From Alphaproteobacteria bacterium (GTDB lineage Bacteria; Pseudomonadota; Alphaproteobacteria; Micropepsales; Micropepsaceae): a DNA stretch of 64,000 nt. A program made the position numbers and the translations under genes. The number at the start of each line of letters is the position of its first letter. Within the stretch, counting starts at the first letter, position 1. Below are positions 42,647 to 52,237 of this stretch, piece after piece. The notes below the pieces were generated by a model, which saw only the letters and a program-made list of their open reading frames with translations, was not told the DNA's origin and searched no databases. The stretch spans positions 1 through 64,000 of the forward strand of contig JANYAR010000048.1 of NCBI GenBank assembly GCA_025361185.1, read 5' to 3'.

Positions 42647-43366
42647 TCACTGTCCTGCCGCCGCCGCATCGGCCAGCCACAACACCTTGCCCTCAGGCAC
42701 AATCGCGCCCGCCGGTCCCACGCCACGGCGCGCCTTGGCCAGGGCATCGCGCTTGCCCGCGCCACTGACCAGGAACAGGATCAGCGCGCTGGATTCCAGC
42801 GCCGGATAGGTAAGCGTAATGCGCGGCTCCGCCCGCCCCTGCGGCACCGCCGCGGCCCAGCGCTCGCGCTCCTCAAGCACCGGCTGGCCGGGCAGCAGGG
42901 ATGCGGTATGGCCGTCATCGCCCAGCCCCAGCAGGGTCAGGTGGAACAGGGGGACGCCGTGTTCCAGCGTGCCGGCGCCATATTGCTGGCGCAGGATCTC
43001 ATCATAGCGTTCGGCGGCGCTCTGCGGCGTGCCGTCGGTGGGGATCGCCGCGAGCTTGCGCGGATGGACCAAGCCGCCCGCCAGAAGCGTCTCACGCACC
43101 ATGCGATAGTTGGAGTCCGGATGGTCCGGCGGCACAAAACGCTCGTCGCTGAAGAACAATTCAGCGCAGCTCCAGTCATTGTCCTGGTACGCCAGAAGTT
43201 GATAAGCGGCACGCGGCGTGGACCCGCCCGACAGCACGATCCGGAACGGGTATTTCGCACCGCCAAGCCGTTCGGCAACAATCTGGGCCGCCCGCGCCGC
43301 CAATGCAGCCGCGTCTTTCACCACCTCAAGGGTACCGGCGATTTTGTTGTCGCCCGGCGTGTTCAA
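42647..43366 (-). CDS. pgl: 6-phosphogluconolactonase
   Basis: 239 aa, DevB/Pgl type. Motifs IVLSGGSTPRAAY (sugar-phosphate loop), FFSDERFVPPDHPDSNY and LGLGDDGHTASLLPG are diagnostic. It hydrolyses 6-phosphogluconolactone made by Zwf. The start is a TTG whose bases overlap the zwf stop as TTGA, so translation depends on coupling to zwf. Length is normal for the family. Confidence 0.93.
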   Translation of the reverse strand: MNTPGDNKIAGTLEVVKDAAALAARAAQIVAERLGGAKYPFRIVLSGGSTPRAAYQLLAYQDNDWSCAELFFSDERFVPPDHPDSNYRMVRETLLAGGLVHPRKLAAIPTDGTPQSAAERYDEILRQQYGAGTLEHGVPLFHLTLLGLGDDGHTASLLPGQPVLEERERWAAAVPQGRAEPRITLTYPALESSALILFLVSGAGKRDALAKARRGVGPAGAIVPEGKVLWLADAAAAGQ

Positions 43367-44889
43367 CTGATGCGCCTCCAGGATCGCCCGTCGCGCGCCA
43401 GCAGGTCATTGGCGGCGCTGGGTCCTTCGCTGCCCGCGGCATAATTGGGAAAGTGGCGCGGCGTCGTGTTGGCCCAGCCTTCCAGCACCGGCGCGACCAG
43501 GTCCCAGGCGGCTTCCACCTGGTCGGCGCGCTGGAACAACGTCGCGTCGCCGATCAGGCAGTCATAGATCAGTGTCTCATAACCCACCGCGGGCGCCTGC
43601 TTGAAATAATCCTTATACTTGAACTCCATCGCCACGCTTTCCAGGGCCATTGCCGGACCCGGCCGCTTGGCGTTGAAACGCAGACGGATACCCTCATCCG
43701 GCTGCACCCGCAGGATCAGCCAGTCGGCGTCCAGCTCATCCACCGGCGTCTCGCGGAACAAGGCCAGCGGCGCGCTTTTGAAGCGGATGGCGATCTCGGT
43801 ATAGCGCTTGGTCAGCCGCTTGCCGGTGCGCAGATAGAACGGCACGCCCGCCCAGCGCCAATTGTCGATCATCAGCCGCATGGCGGCATAGGTTTCCGCC
43901 GTCGATTCCGGCGAGACATTGGCTTCGGCGCGATAGGCCTTGGCCTTCTCGTCGCCGACGATGCCGCTGTCATACTGGCCGCGCACCACATCGCTCAAGG
44001 TCAGGCAATGAATCGCCTTGAACATCTCGGCTTTCTTGGCACGGATGTCCTCGGCGTCGAAGGAGACCGGCGGCTCCATCGCCGTCATCGCCACCAGCTG
44101 GAACAGATGGTTGGGTATCATATCGCGCAGGGCGCCGGTGGCTTCGTAGAATTTTCCGCGCGTCTCCACGCCGATCGATTCCGCCACCGTGATCTGGACA
44201 TGATCGATACGGTCCCGATTCCAGATCGGCTCGAACAGCCCGTTGCCGAAACGCAGCGCCATGATGTTCTGCACCGTTTCCTTCCCCAGGAAATGGTCGA
44301 TACGATAGATCTGTTCTTCCTTCAGCCATTTGCGCAAACAGGCATTGAGCGCCTTGGCCGAGGCCAGGTCGTGGCCGAAAGGTTTTTCGACAATCAGGCG
44401 GCGGAAGCCAACCTTCTTGTTGTTGTCCGAGCCGCCGGATTCGACCAGACCGGCCTCACCCAGTTTGCCCGCGATGGTGCCGAAGAATCGGTCGGCCACC
44501 GCCATGTAGAACAGCACATTGCCTTCCAGCGCCTGTTTCTCATCCAGCTCCCCGAGCAGATCCTTCAGGCTTTGATAGGTTTCGGGCTTTTCAAAGTCGC
44601 CGCTGAGGAAGGTCATGCTGCGAGCGACCTGCCGCCACAACATTTCGTCGATTTCCTCATTGTTCTTGGCCAGAACCTGCGCCAGGAAATCCTTGAGCTG
44701 CCCGGTCCATTCCTCGCTGGTCTTCTTATTGTGGTCCACCCCGACCAGCGCGAGGCTGCTGGGAAGAAGCTGGGTGCGCGCCAGGTTGTAGAGCGCGGGA
44801 ATGATCAGGCGCTTGGTCAAATCGCCATTGGCGCCAAAAATCACGATGGCGCAGGGCGGCGGCGGTGACTTATGCGAAAGCATGCTCAT
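43363..44889 (-). CDS. zwf: Glucose-6-phosphate 1-dehydrogenase
   Basis: 508 aa. NADP loop [10 protein letters not shown] (18-27), VEKPFGHD (167-174) and the substrate/catalytic RIDHFLGKE (196-204) are all present; length is typical. It oxidises glucose 6-phosphate to 6-phosphogluconolactone. The ATG overlaps the gnd stop (ATGA) and its own stop overlaps the pgl start (TTGA), giving continuous translational coupling gnd-zwf-pgl. Confidence 0.96.
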   Translation of the reverse strand: MSMLSHKSPPPPCAIVIFGANGDLTKRLIIPALYNLARTQLLPSSLALVGVDHNKKTSEEWTGQLKDFLAQVLAKNNEEIDEMLWRQVARSMTFLSGDFEKPETYQSLKDLLGELDEKQALEGNVLFYMAVADRFFGTIAGKLGEAGLVESGGSDNNKKVGFRRLIVEKPFGHDLASAKALNACLRKWLKEEQIYRIDHFLGKETVQNIMALRFGNGLFEPIWNRDRIDHVQITVAESIGVETRGKFYEATGALRDMIPNHLFQLVAMTAMEPPVSFDAEDIRAKKAEMFKAIHCLTLSDVVRGQYDSGIVGDEKAKAYRAEANVSPESTAETYAAMRLMIDNWRWAGVPFYLRTGKRLTKRYTEIAIRFKSAPLALFRETPVDELDADWLILRVQPDEGIRLRFNAKRPGPAMALESVAMEFKYKDYFKQAPAVGYETLIYDCLIGDATLFQRADQVEAAWDLVAPVLEGWANTTPRHFPNYAAGSEGPSAANDLLARDGRSWRRIS

Positions 44890-45887
44890 TGATCGTCATC
44901 CTTCGCCTTGTGTACCGGAATGGCGCTCTCGATATGGCCGCCGAATTCCTTGCGCATGGCCGACAACAATTTCTCGCCGAAGCTATTGCCGCTACGGGAA
45001 CGGAACCGTGCATAGAGCGCCGCGGTGATCACCGGCGCCGCCACCGCCTCATCCACCGCCGCCTGAATGGTCCAGCGTCCTTCACCGCTGTCGTCCACCT
45101 TGCCGCTGAATTCCTCCAACTTCTCCGACTTGGCCAACGAGATGGCGGTCAAATCCAGCAGCCAGGACGCCACCACGCTGCCGCGACGCCATACTTCGGC
45201 AACATCGGCAACATTGATGTCGAAGCGCTCATCGTCCGGCAGGTGATCGCTGTTTCGGCCGCGCATGATGTCGAAGCCTTCGGCATAGGCCTGCATCAGG
45301 CCATATTCGATGCCATTGTGCACCATCTTGACGAAATGCCCCGCGCCTGCCGGTCCCGCATGCATGTAGCCTTCGGTGACGCGCGGATCGGACTTTTCCC
45401 GGTTTGGCGTTTTCGCGATGGAACCGGCGCCCGGCGCCAGCGCCCGGAAGATGGGATCGAGACGGTCTACCGCGGCTTTTTCGCCGCCGATCATCATGCA
45501 ATAGCCGCGCTCCAACCCCCACACACCGCCCGATGTGCCGACATCGAGATAGAAGATGCCGTGGCGGTGCAACGCGTGCGCGCGGCGGACATCGTCCTTG
45601 AAGAAAGTGTTGCCGCCGTCGATGACAACGTCGCCCTTCCCCAGCAATTTGCCCAGTGCGGCGATGGCGTCTTCGGTGATCTTGCCGGCCGGCAGCATCA
45701 CCCAGACCGCGCGCGGCGCCTCCAGTTTTTTCACCAGCTCTTCCAGGGACGCCACACCGATAGCGCCTTCCAGCGACTTTACCGCCGCGGGATTGGCGTC
45801 ATAGCCGACCACCGTATGGCCGCACTTCATCAGCCGCCGGCCGATATTGGCCCCCATGCGGCCCAATCCGATAATCCCTAACTGCAT
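44886..45887 (-). CDS. gnd: 6-phosphogluconate dehydrogenase, decarboxylating (short form)
   Basis: 333 aa, the short GntZ/YqeC-like class, which often prefers [15 protein letters not shown] (7-18) is the dinucleotide loop; [27 protein letters not shown], and the [18 protein letters not shown] substrate signature follow. It converts 6-phosphogluconate to ribulose 5-phosphate and CO2. ATG 45887 follows AGGGAG with 5-nt spacing. First gene of the operon; divergent from the malic enzyme gene. Confidence 0.94.
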   Translation of the reverse strand: MQLGIIGLGRMGANIGRRLMKCGHTVVGYDANPAAVKSLEGAIGVASLEELVKKLEAPRAVWVMLPAGKITEDAIAALGKLLGKGDVVIDGGNTFFKDDVRRAHALHRHGIFYLDVGTSGGVWGLERGYCMMIGGEKAAVDRLDPIFRALAPGAGSIAKTPNREKSDPRVTEGYMHAGPAGAGHFVKMVHNGIEYGLMQAYAEGFDIMRGRNSDHLPDDERFDINVADVAEVWRRGSVVASWLLDLTAISLAKSEKLEEFSGKVDDSGEGRWTIQAAVDEAVAAPVITAALYARFRSRSGNSFGEKLLSAMRKEFGGHIESAIPVHKAKDDDQ

Positions 45888-46114
45888 GCAAACTCCCTGC
45901 TCACGCCAAGCGCGGTACAAACGGCACTATCGGCCAAATCTAGCGCCGGCGAACACACCTTGAAACCGTTCCCGGCCGCACCCCCGGATCACCGTATCCT
46001 TGCCCACCGCAGGTCTTCGTCGAATTGCCCGGAAAAAACCCCATAAACGGGCGGAAACTATTGATTTTAGCTCCCCTTACCTGCCAATTACCGCGGCCCC
46101 ACATCAGGCCTGTC

Positions 46115-48391
46115 ATGGACGACGATTTCCGCAAAAGCGCCCTGGACTATCACCGCATCCCCAGGCCCGGCAAATTGTCGGTGGAAGCCACCAAGCGGAT
46201 GGCGAATCAGCGCGACCTGGCCTTGGCCTATTCCCCAGGAGTCGCTGCGCCCTGCGAAGCCATCGCGGCCGATCCATCGCTGGCGCGCGAATACACCGCA
46301 CGCGGCAACCTGGTGGCGGTGATCACCAATGGCACCGCCGTGCTGGGGCTGGGCAATATCGGGCCGCTGGCATCCAAGCCGGTGATGGAGGGCAAGGCCG
46401 TCCTGTTCAAGAAATTCGCCGGCATCGACGTGTTCGACCTGGAAGTGGACGAGACCGACATAGACCGCTTTGTCGACATCGTGGCGTCACTGGAGCCGAC
46501 CTTCGGCGGCATCAATCTGGAAGACATCAAGGCGCCGGAATGCTTCGTCATCGAAAAGAAGCTGCGCGAGCGGATGAAAATTCCGGTCTTTCATGACGAT
46601 CAGCACGGCACCGCCATCGTCTGCGCCGCCGCTATCCGCAACGGACTGGTGCTGCAGGGCAAGACCCTGTCCGAGGTGAAGCTGGTGACCAGCGGCGCGG
46701 GCGCCGCCGCGCTCGCCTGCGTGGATTTACTGGTGGCGATGGGCCTGCCGGTGGACAATATCACCCTGACCGACATCAAGGGCGTGGTGCACAAGGACCG
46801 CGGCGATGAAATGGCGCCCAACATGGCGCGCTATGCCCGAAAAACCGACGCGCGCACCCTGGGCGATGTTCTGGTCGGCGCCGATGTGTTTCTGGGCCTT
46901 TCGGCGCCCAATGTGCTCAAGTGCGAATGGCTGCCGCAGATGGCGGCCAAGCCGCTGATCCTGGCCCTGGCCAATCCCGATCCCGAAATCCTGCCGGAGG
47001 TAGCCAAGGCGGCGCGGCCCGATGCCATCATCGCCACCGGCCGCTCGGACTATGTCAATCAGGTCAACAATGTCCTGTGCTTTCCCTTTGTGTTCCGCGG
47101 CGCGCTGGATGTGGATGCCACCACCATCAACGAGCCGATGAAAGTGGCGGCCGTCGAGGCCATCGCGGCACTGGCCCGCGCCGAAGCCAGCGACGTGGTG
47201 GCAAACGCCTATGGCGGCACTCTGACCGGTTTCGGGCCGGATTATATTATTCCCAAGCCTTTCGACCCGCGCCTGATCCTGCACATCGCGCCCGCCGTGG
47301 CGCGCGCCGCCATGGACTCGGGCGTGGCACGCCGCCCGATCGCCGATTTCGACGTCTATCACAGCGAGCTGGAGAAATTCGTTTATCGCTCGGGCCAGTT
47401 GATGCGGCCTGTCTTCGACACCGCCCGCCAAAATCCGCGCCGCGTGGTCTATGCCGAGGGCGAGGAAGACCGCACCCTTCGCGCCGTGCAGACGGTGGTG
47501 GACGAAGGCCTGGCCCATCCCACCCTGATCGGCCGCCGCGAGGTCATTCTGGAAAAGACCCGGAAACTCAGCTTGCGGCTCGACTTCGACAAACAAGTGC
47601 GCATTCTCGATCCGCTGCAGGATCGTGAATTCTTCGCGCCCCTCATCGAACGCTATCAGCGCCTGGTGGAGCGGCGCGGCGTGCAGCCGGAATCGGCGGC
47701 GCGCTGGCTGGCCACCCGTCACGGTATCGCCGCCGCCATGCTGCTGGAGGCGGGCGAAGTGGATGCCGCCTTATGCGGCGGGCTGGGCGACTGGACGCGG
47801 CAGCTCAGCAATATTCTGCCCATCATTCCGCGCCTGCCCGGCGTCAGCCGGCTCTATTCGCTGGCGGCGCTGATCCTGCCCAATGGCGCGCTGTTCTTCT
47901 GCGACACCCATGTCAATGTCGACCCCACCGCGGAGCAGATCGCGGAGATGACCCAGCTGGCGGCCAAGACCGTGCGCCGTTTCGGGCTTGCGCCCAAGGC
48001 AGCGCTTCTGTCCCATTCCAGTTTCGGCACCTCCCACTCGCCCAGCGCCATCAAGATGCGCAAAGCGCTGGCGCTGCTGCATGCCGCCAAGCCCGATTTC
48101 GAGATCGACGGCGAAATGCATGCCGATGCGGCGTTGAGCGAAAGCTTGCGCGCACGCGTCGTCTCCAGCAGCCCGCTGACCGGTTCGGCCAATCTTCTGG
48201 TCATGCCCACGCTGGATGCGGCCAATATCGCGCTGACCCTGTTGTCGGCGGCCACAGAGGCGCTTTTGGTGGGGCCGCTGCTGCTGGGCGTTTCCAAGCC
48301 CATCCATGTCATGGTGCCATCGGTCACCGCGCGCGGTATTGTCAACATGACCGCTTTGGCGGTGGCCCAGGCCGCCGCTCCGGCGGCTTGA
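46115..48391 (+). CDS. maeB: NADP-type malic enzyme fused to phosphotransacetylase-like domain
   Basis: 758 aa. The N-terminal malic enzyme (about 10-425) has [32 protein letters not shown] (in parts), [12 protein letters not shown] (NADP loop) and [10 protein letters not shown]. The C-terminal ~320 residues are a phosphate-acetyltransferase-like domain ([31 protein letters not shown]), thought to be regulatory in MaeB. It makes pyruvate, CO2 and NADPH from malate. ATG 46115 gives the usual MaeB start ([18 protein letters not shown]). The glycosyltransferase-like gene follows after 31 bp. Confidence 0.94.
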   Translation: MDDDFRKSALDYHRIPRPGKLSVEATKRMANQRDLALAYSPGVAAPCEAIAADPSLAREYTARGNLVAVITNGTAVLGLGNIGPLASKPVMEGKAVLFKKFAGIDVFDLEVDETDIDRFVDIVASLEPTFGGINLEDIKAPECFVIEKKLRERMKIPVFHDDQHGTAIVCAAAIRNGLVLQGKTLSEVKLVTSGAGAAALACVDLLVAMGLPVDNITLTDIKGVVHKDRGDEMAPNMARYARKTDARTLGDVLVGADVFLGLSAPNVLKCEWLPQMAAKPLILALANPDPEILPEVAKAARPDAIIATGRSDYVNQVNNVLCFPFVFRGALDVDATTINEPMKVAAVEAIAALARAEASDVVANAYGGTLTGFGPDYIIPKPFDPRLILHIAPAVARAAMDSGVARRPIADFDVYHSELEKFVYRSGQLMRPVFDTARQNPRRVVYAEGEEDRTLRAVQTVVDEGLAHPTLIGRREVILEKTRKLSLRLDFDKQVRILDPLQDREFFAPLIERYQRLVERRGVQPESAARWLATRHGIAAAMLLEAGEVDAALCGGLGDWTRQLSNILPIIPRLPGVSRLYSLAALILPNGALFFCDTHVNVDPTAEQIAEMTQLAAKTVRRFGLAPKAALLSHSSFGTSHSPSAIKMRKALALLHAAKPDFEIDGEMHADAALSESLRARVVSSSPLTGSANLLVMPTLDAANIALTLLSAATEALLVGPLLLGVSKPIHVMVPSVTARGIVNMTALAVAQAAAPAA

Positions 48392-48422
48392 GCAGGCATA
48401 GCCGCGCCAACAAGGAATTAGA

Positions 48423-50924
48423 ATGGAAGTTCTGGATCTGAAAGCCATGGCCGAGCAGGCCGTTGCCTTGCACCAGCAGGGAAACCTGGCGCAGGCGGAA
48501 ACCCTCTATAGGCAGATTCTGGATACCGATCCGCGCCTGTTCGGGCCGCGCTATTATCTGGGCCTGATGCGGTTGCAGCAGGGCCGTAGCGCCGAGGCCT
48601 GCGAATTTCTGGACGAAGCGCTGCAGGTTTATCCCAATGATCTGGGCGCGTTGATGAATTATGGCATGGCCCTGCGTGGCGCCGCGCGGCCAGAGGAAGC
48701 GGTGGCGGTGTTCGACCGGGTGCTGGCGATCCAGCCCAACATGATGGAGGGCCTTTTCAATCGCGGCGTGGCGCTGGGCGATCTCAACCGTTTCGAGATG
48801 GCGGTGGAAAGCTATGACCGTGCCTTGGCTGTGCAGCCGGAAATGGTCGCGGCCATGGTCAACCGCGCCGCGGCAATGGCCGTCATGGGACGCTTCGACG
48901 ACGCCATCGCTGGCTATGACCGGGTGCTGGCGATCCAGCCCAGCAATGTGGGGGCGCTGGCCCAGCGCGGACAGGTCCATCGCACCCAAGGCCGCCCCGA
49001 ATTGGCGCTAGCCGATTACGACCGCGCCCTGGCACTCGATCCCAACCTTGACGACGCCCACTATAACCGCGGCGTGGCGATGTTGGATCTGCAGCGCGCC
49101 GCCGAGGCGCTTGCCGCGTTCGACGCGGTGATGCCTACCTACCAGGGCAATGCCGAAATGCTGAACAATCGTGGCGTGGCGCTGTGGAATTTGAAGAGGC
49201 CCGCCGAAGCGCTGGAAAGCTATGAGCGCGCGCTGGCAATCGAACCCGCCTTTGCGGAAGCCTGGGGCAATCGCGGCCTGGCGCTGCGCGACTTGCTGCG
49301 CCAGGAAGAAGCAATCGCCAGTTTCGACCAGGTGCTGCGGCTGGAGCCGCGCAACGCAGTGGCCTGGAACAGCCGCGCCAATGTGCTGCGCGACACCAAG
49401 GATTTTAATGCGGCCCTGGAATGCTACAGCCGCGCCATCGAATTACGCCCCGACTATGCCGAGGCGATTATCAATCGCGGCTATGCCCTTTGGACCCTGA
49501 AGCAGTACGACGCCGGCATGGCGGATGTGGAACGCGGCTTGGCGCTGAATCCCGACTATCCTTATGGCCGCGGCGAACTGCTGCATTACCGCATGTATTG
49601 CGCCGACTGGCACGACTTTGCCCCGCGCAAGGCCGAGCTGGAAAAGCTGGTGCGCGCGGGCAAGCGCAGCGTGCAGCCGTTCATTTTCCAGGCAATCGCC
49701 GAGACGCCGGAAGATTCGCTAAGCTGCTCGCGCATCTGGGCGCGGGACAAATACCCGGCACTGACGGCGGCGGTTCATAACCCCGCCACCCGCAAGGGAC
49801 GCGACAAGATTCGCGTCGGCTATCTCTCCGGCGAATTTCGTCACCAGGCCACCGCCATCCTGATGGCGGGCGTTTATGAACACCATGACCGGGACAAGTT
49901 CGAGATCGTCGCCATCAATTCCGGCGCCAATGACGGCAGCGAGATGCGCGCGCGGCTGGAAAAGGCTTTCGACCGCTGGATCGATGTCGCCAGACTGGCA
50001 GACGAAGAGGCCGCCCAGGCGATTGCCGCCGCCGAGATCGACATTCTGGTCAATCTCAACGGCTATTTCGGCGATGCCCGCATGGGTGTTTTCGCCCGGC
50101 GCCCGGCGCCTGTGCAGGTCAACTATCTGGGTTTTCCCGCCACCCTGGGGGCACCCACTATCGACTACATCATTGCCGACAGGATCGTGATTCCGGAAGG
50201 CGAACAGGGCTTTTACGACGAGAGGATCGTGTATCTGCCCGGCTGCTATCAGGCCAATGACGATCACGGCCGCCCGATCGCGCAGACACCCAGCCGGGCC
50301 GAGGCCGGATTGCCGCCGTCGGGCTTCGTGTTCTGCAATTTCAACAGCGCCTACAAGCTGACGCCGGAAAGTTTCGACAGCTGGATGCGAATCCTGAAGG
50401 CGGTGGAAGGCAGCGTGCTGTGGCTGCTGGAAAGCGTGGGGCCCTTTGCCGCCAATCTGCGCAAGGAAGCCGAAAAGCGCGGCGTGCCGGGCGGGCGGTT
50501 GATTTTCGCCCCAGACCTTTTGCCCGACCAGCATTTGGCGCGGTTGCAACTGGCCGACCTGTTCCTGGACGGCCTGCCCTACAACGCCCACACCACGGGC
50601 AGCGACGCTTTGTGGGCGGGCGTGCCGCTGATCACCCAAAAGGGCACCACCTTTCCGGGACGCGTCGCCGCCAGCCTGTTGATGGCGGCCGGCCTGCCCG
50701 AACTGGTGACGGAGAGTGCGGCCAATTTTGAAGCGCTGGCGATCAAACTGGCCGGCGATCCCAAGGCCCTGAAAAAGCTGCGTGACAAGCTGGCCAAGAA
50801 CAAGACCAGCTGCGCCTTGTTCGACACTGATCTGTTCGCCGCGAATATCGAGGCCGCCTATCGCATCATGTGGGAGCGCTGGCTCGCCGGCGAGAAGCCG
50901 ATGGGCTTTACCGTCGGACCCTAA
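48423..50924 (+). CDS. TPR / GT41 O-GlcNAc-transferase-like (SPINDLY-type) protein
   Basis: 833 aa. About ten tetratricopeptide repeats (residues 1-400; for example ALNPDYPYGRGEL at the end of the array) precede a GT41 catalytic region (about 455-825): KIRVGYLSGEFRHQATAIL, VNLNGYFGDARMGVFARRPAPVQV (in parts), YLGFPATLGAPTIDYIIAD, PYNAHTTGSDALWAGVPL. Eukaryotic OGT/SPY attach GlcNAc or fucose to Ser/Thr; bacterial members glycosylate proteins such as flagellins or adhesins, mostly unproven. AAGGA precedes the ATG. It probably shares a transcript with maeB. Confidence 0.9.
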   Translation: MEVLDLKAMAEQAVALHQQGNLAQAETLYRQILDTDPRLFGPRYYLGLMRLQQGRSAEACEFLDEALQVYPNDLGALMNYGMALRGAARPEEAVAVFDRVLAIQPNMMEGLFNRGVALGDLNRFEMAVESYDRALAVQPEMVAAMVNRAAAMAVMGRFDDAIAGYDRVLAIQPSNVGALAQRGQVHRTQGRPELALADYDRALALDPNLDDAHYNRGVAMLDLQRAAEALAAFDAVMPTYQGNAEMLNNRGVALWNLKRPAEALESYERALAIEPAFAEAWGNRGLALRDLLRQEEAIASFDQVLRLEPRNAVAWNSRANVLRDTKDFNAALECYSRAIELRPDYAEAIINRGYALWTLKQYDAGMADVERGLALNPDYPYGRGELLHYRMYCADWHDFAPRKAELEKLVRAGKRSVQPFIFQAIAETPEDSLSCSRIWARDKYPALTAAVHNPATRKGRDKIRVGYLSGEFRHQATAILMAGVYEHHDRDKFEIVAINSGANDGSEMRARLEKAFDRWIDVARLADEEAAQAIAAAEIDILVNLNGYFGDARMGVFARRPAPVQVNYLGFPATLGAPTIDYIIADRIVIPEGEQGFYDERIVYLPGCYQANDDHGRPIAQTPSRAEAGLPPSGFVFCNFNSAYKLTPESFDSWMRILKAVEGSVLWLLESVGPFAANLRKEAEKRGVPGGRLIFAPDLLPDQHLARLQLADLFLDGLPYNAHTTGSDALWAGVPLITQKGTTFPGRVAASLLMAAGLPELVTESAANFEALAIKLAGDPKALKKLRDKLAKNKTSCALFDTDLFAANIEAAYRIMWERWLAGEKPMGFTVGP

Positions 50925-50974
50925 TTCTGCTTTCTGCCCTTCGTCTCCGCCTGGCCAGCGGCGGCGCCGTCTTC

Positions 50975-51490
50975 CTACCGGATGAACTGATCCACAAAGT
51001 CCGCGCCCAATCCCACCTTCTCATAATGGGCGCGGCACAGATTGATCTTGGTGAAGACGTCTTCATATCCCAGCACGCCGCCATCGGGGTCGACATAGAT
51101 CATCACGCCATTGACCTGGAACAGGGTGATCATCTCTTCCACGTCTTCGTCCACCACCAAGGTGTGGGTCTCGCCCGGCGCCTCATAGACATAGCCGCCT
51201 TCCTGGGCGACCCAGTCATGCTCCAGATAGCGCCAGCGCCCTTTGATCACATAGCCGTGCACCGGCTGGGGATGGCGGTGGCGCGACAGCACGCCCGACT
51301 TGCGCACCCGAAGCAGGTTCATCCAATAGCCGCGCGAAGCACAGAGGCACAGCGGGCGAAACCAGACGTTCTCGCCCTGCGGCACCCACACCCGTTCGTC
51401 GGCGGGAATGACGGAAGGGATCACCAGTTCGGGCGGGGATTCCTTGGGCTGGGGGTGACGATAGGGAATGCGGGAATTGTCCTGGGCCAT
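50975..51490 (-). CDS. Cupin, 2,4'-dihydroxyacetophenone dioxygenase-like
   Basis: 171-aa single cupin. Metal-binding histidines in LSRHRHPQPVHGYVIKG and YEAPGETHTLVVDED (HxH ... E ... H pattern). The VIPADERVWVPQGENVWFRPL start resembles the 2,4'-dihydroxyacetophenone dioxygenase family, non-haem iron C-C cleaving enzymes, but many relatives have no known substrate. AAGGAT lies 5 nt before the ATG. Downstream of the SDR gene on the same strand (36 bp), so part of the PQQ dehydrogenase-SDR-cupin set. Confidence 0.78.
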   Translation of the reverse strand: MAQDNSRIPYRHPQPKESPPELVIPSVIPADERVWVPQGENVWFRPLCLCASRGYWMNLLRVRKSGVLSRHRHPQPVHGYVIKGRWRYLEHDWVAQEGGYVYEAPGETHTLVVDEDVEEMITLFQVNGVMIYVDPDGGVLGYEDVFTKINLCRAHYEKVGLGADFVDQFIR

Positions 51491-51526
51491 TTTCTATCCT
51501 TTAATTGGCGGCTCCGCCGCCGGGGC

Positions 51527-52228
51527 CTATTTCGCGGTATAGCCGCCATCCACCGGCAGTATCGTGCCGGTGATGAAGCCGGCCGCTTCCGAGCAGAGAA
51601 ACACCGCCGCGCCGCCAATGTCATCGGGCTGGCCCCAGCGCCCGAATGGCGTGCGGCTGACAATGGCCTCGGAGCGCGCCTTGTCGGCTTGTGCCGCTTT
51701 GGTCAGTTCGGTCTCGATCCAGCCCGGTGCGATGGCATTGACCCGGATGGCGGGCGCCCAGGCCACCGCCAGCGCCTTGGTCAATTGCGCCACCCCGCCC
51801 TTGGACGCGGTATAGGCGGGCACCAGCCCGCCGCCAAAGAAAGACCAGATGGAGGCGATATTGACGATCGCGCCACCCTGTTTTTCCAGCAGCGGCTTCG
51901 CCGCAACGCACATCCGCATGGTGCCGGTGAGATTGACGTCGATGACTTTCTGAAAGCCTTCAATGGTGAATTCCTTGCCGTCCCGCAGCACCATGCCGGC
52001 GCAGTTCACCAGCGCGTCCAGCCGCGCGAGTTGCGCGACACAGGCTGCGACATTGCCATCTCTGGTCACATCCAACCTGACTGCGCGCAAATGATCGCGC
52101 GCCGGCACGCCTGCGACTTCTTCTTCCGTCAAGCCGGTGACGGTGACGCCATAGCCCGCGTCCAGCATGGCCCCGGCGATGCCAAAGCCGATGCCCCGCG
52201 CCCCGCCGGTTATCAGTGCCTGTTTCAT
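51527..52228 (-). CDS. SDR-family oxidoreductase
   Basis: 233-aa classical SDR. TGGARGIGFGIA (cofactor loop), VNCAGM (NNAG position), INIASIWS-like Ser (IVNIASIWSFFGG), YTASKGG (catalytic Tyr/Lys) and a terminal GTILPVDGGYTAK. Substrate unknown. AAGGTGG precedes the ATG. It starts 9 bp after the PQQ dehydrogenase reading frame and precedes the cupin gene. Confidence 0.87.
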   Translation of the reverse strand: MKQALITGGARGIGFGIAGAMLDAGYGVTVTGLTEEEVAGVPARDHLRAVRLDVTRDGNVAACVAQLARLDALVNCAGMVLRDGKEFTIEGFQKVIDVNLTGTMRMCVAAKPLLEKQGGAIVNIASIWSFFGGGLVPAYTASKGGVAQLTKALAVAWAPAIRVNAIAPGWIETELTKAAQADKARSEAIVSRTPFGRWGQPDDIGGAAVFLCSEAAGFITGTILPVDGGYTAK

Positions 52229-52237
52229 GTCGCCACC

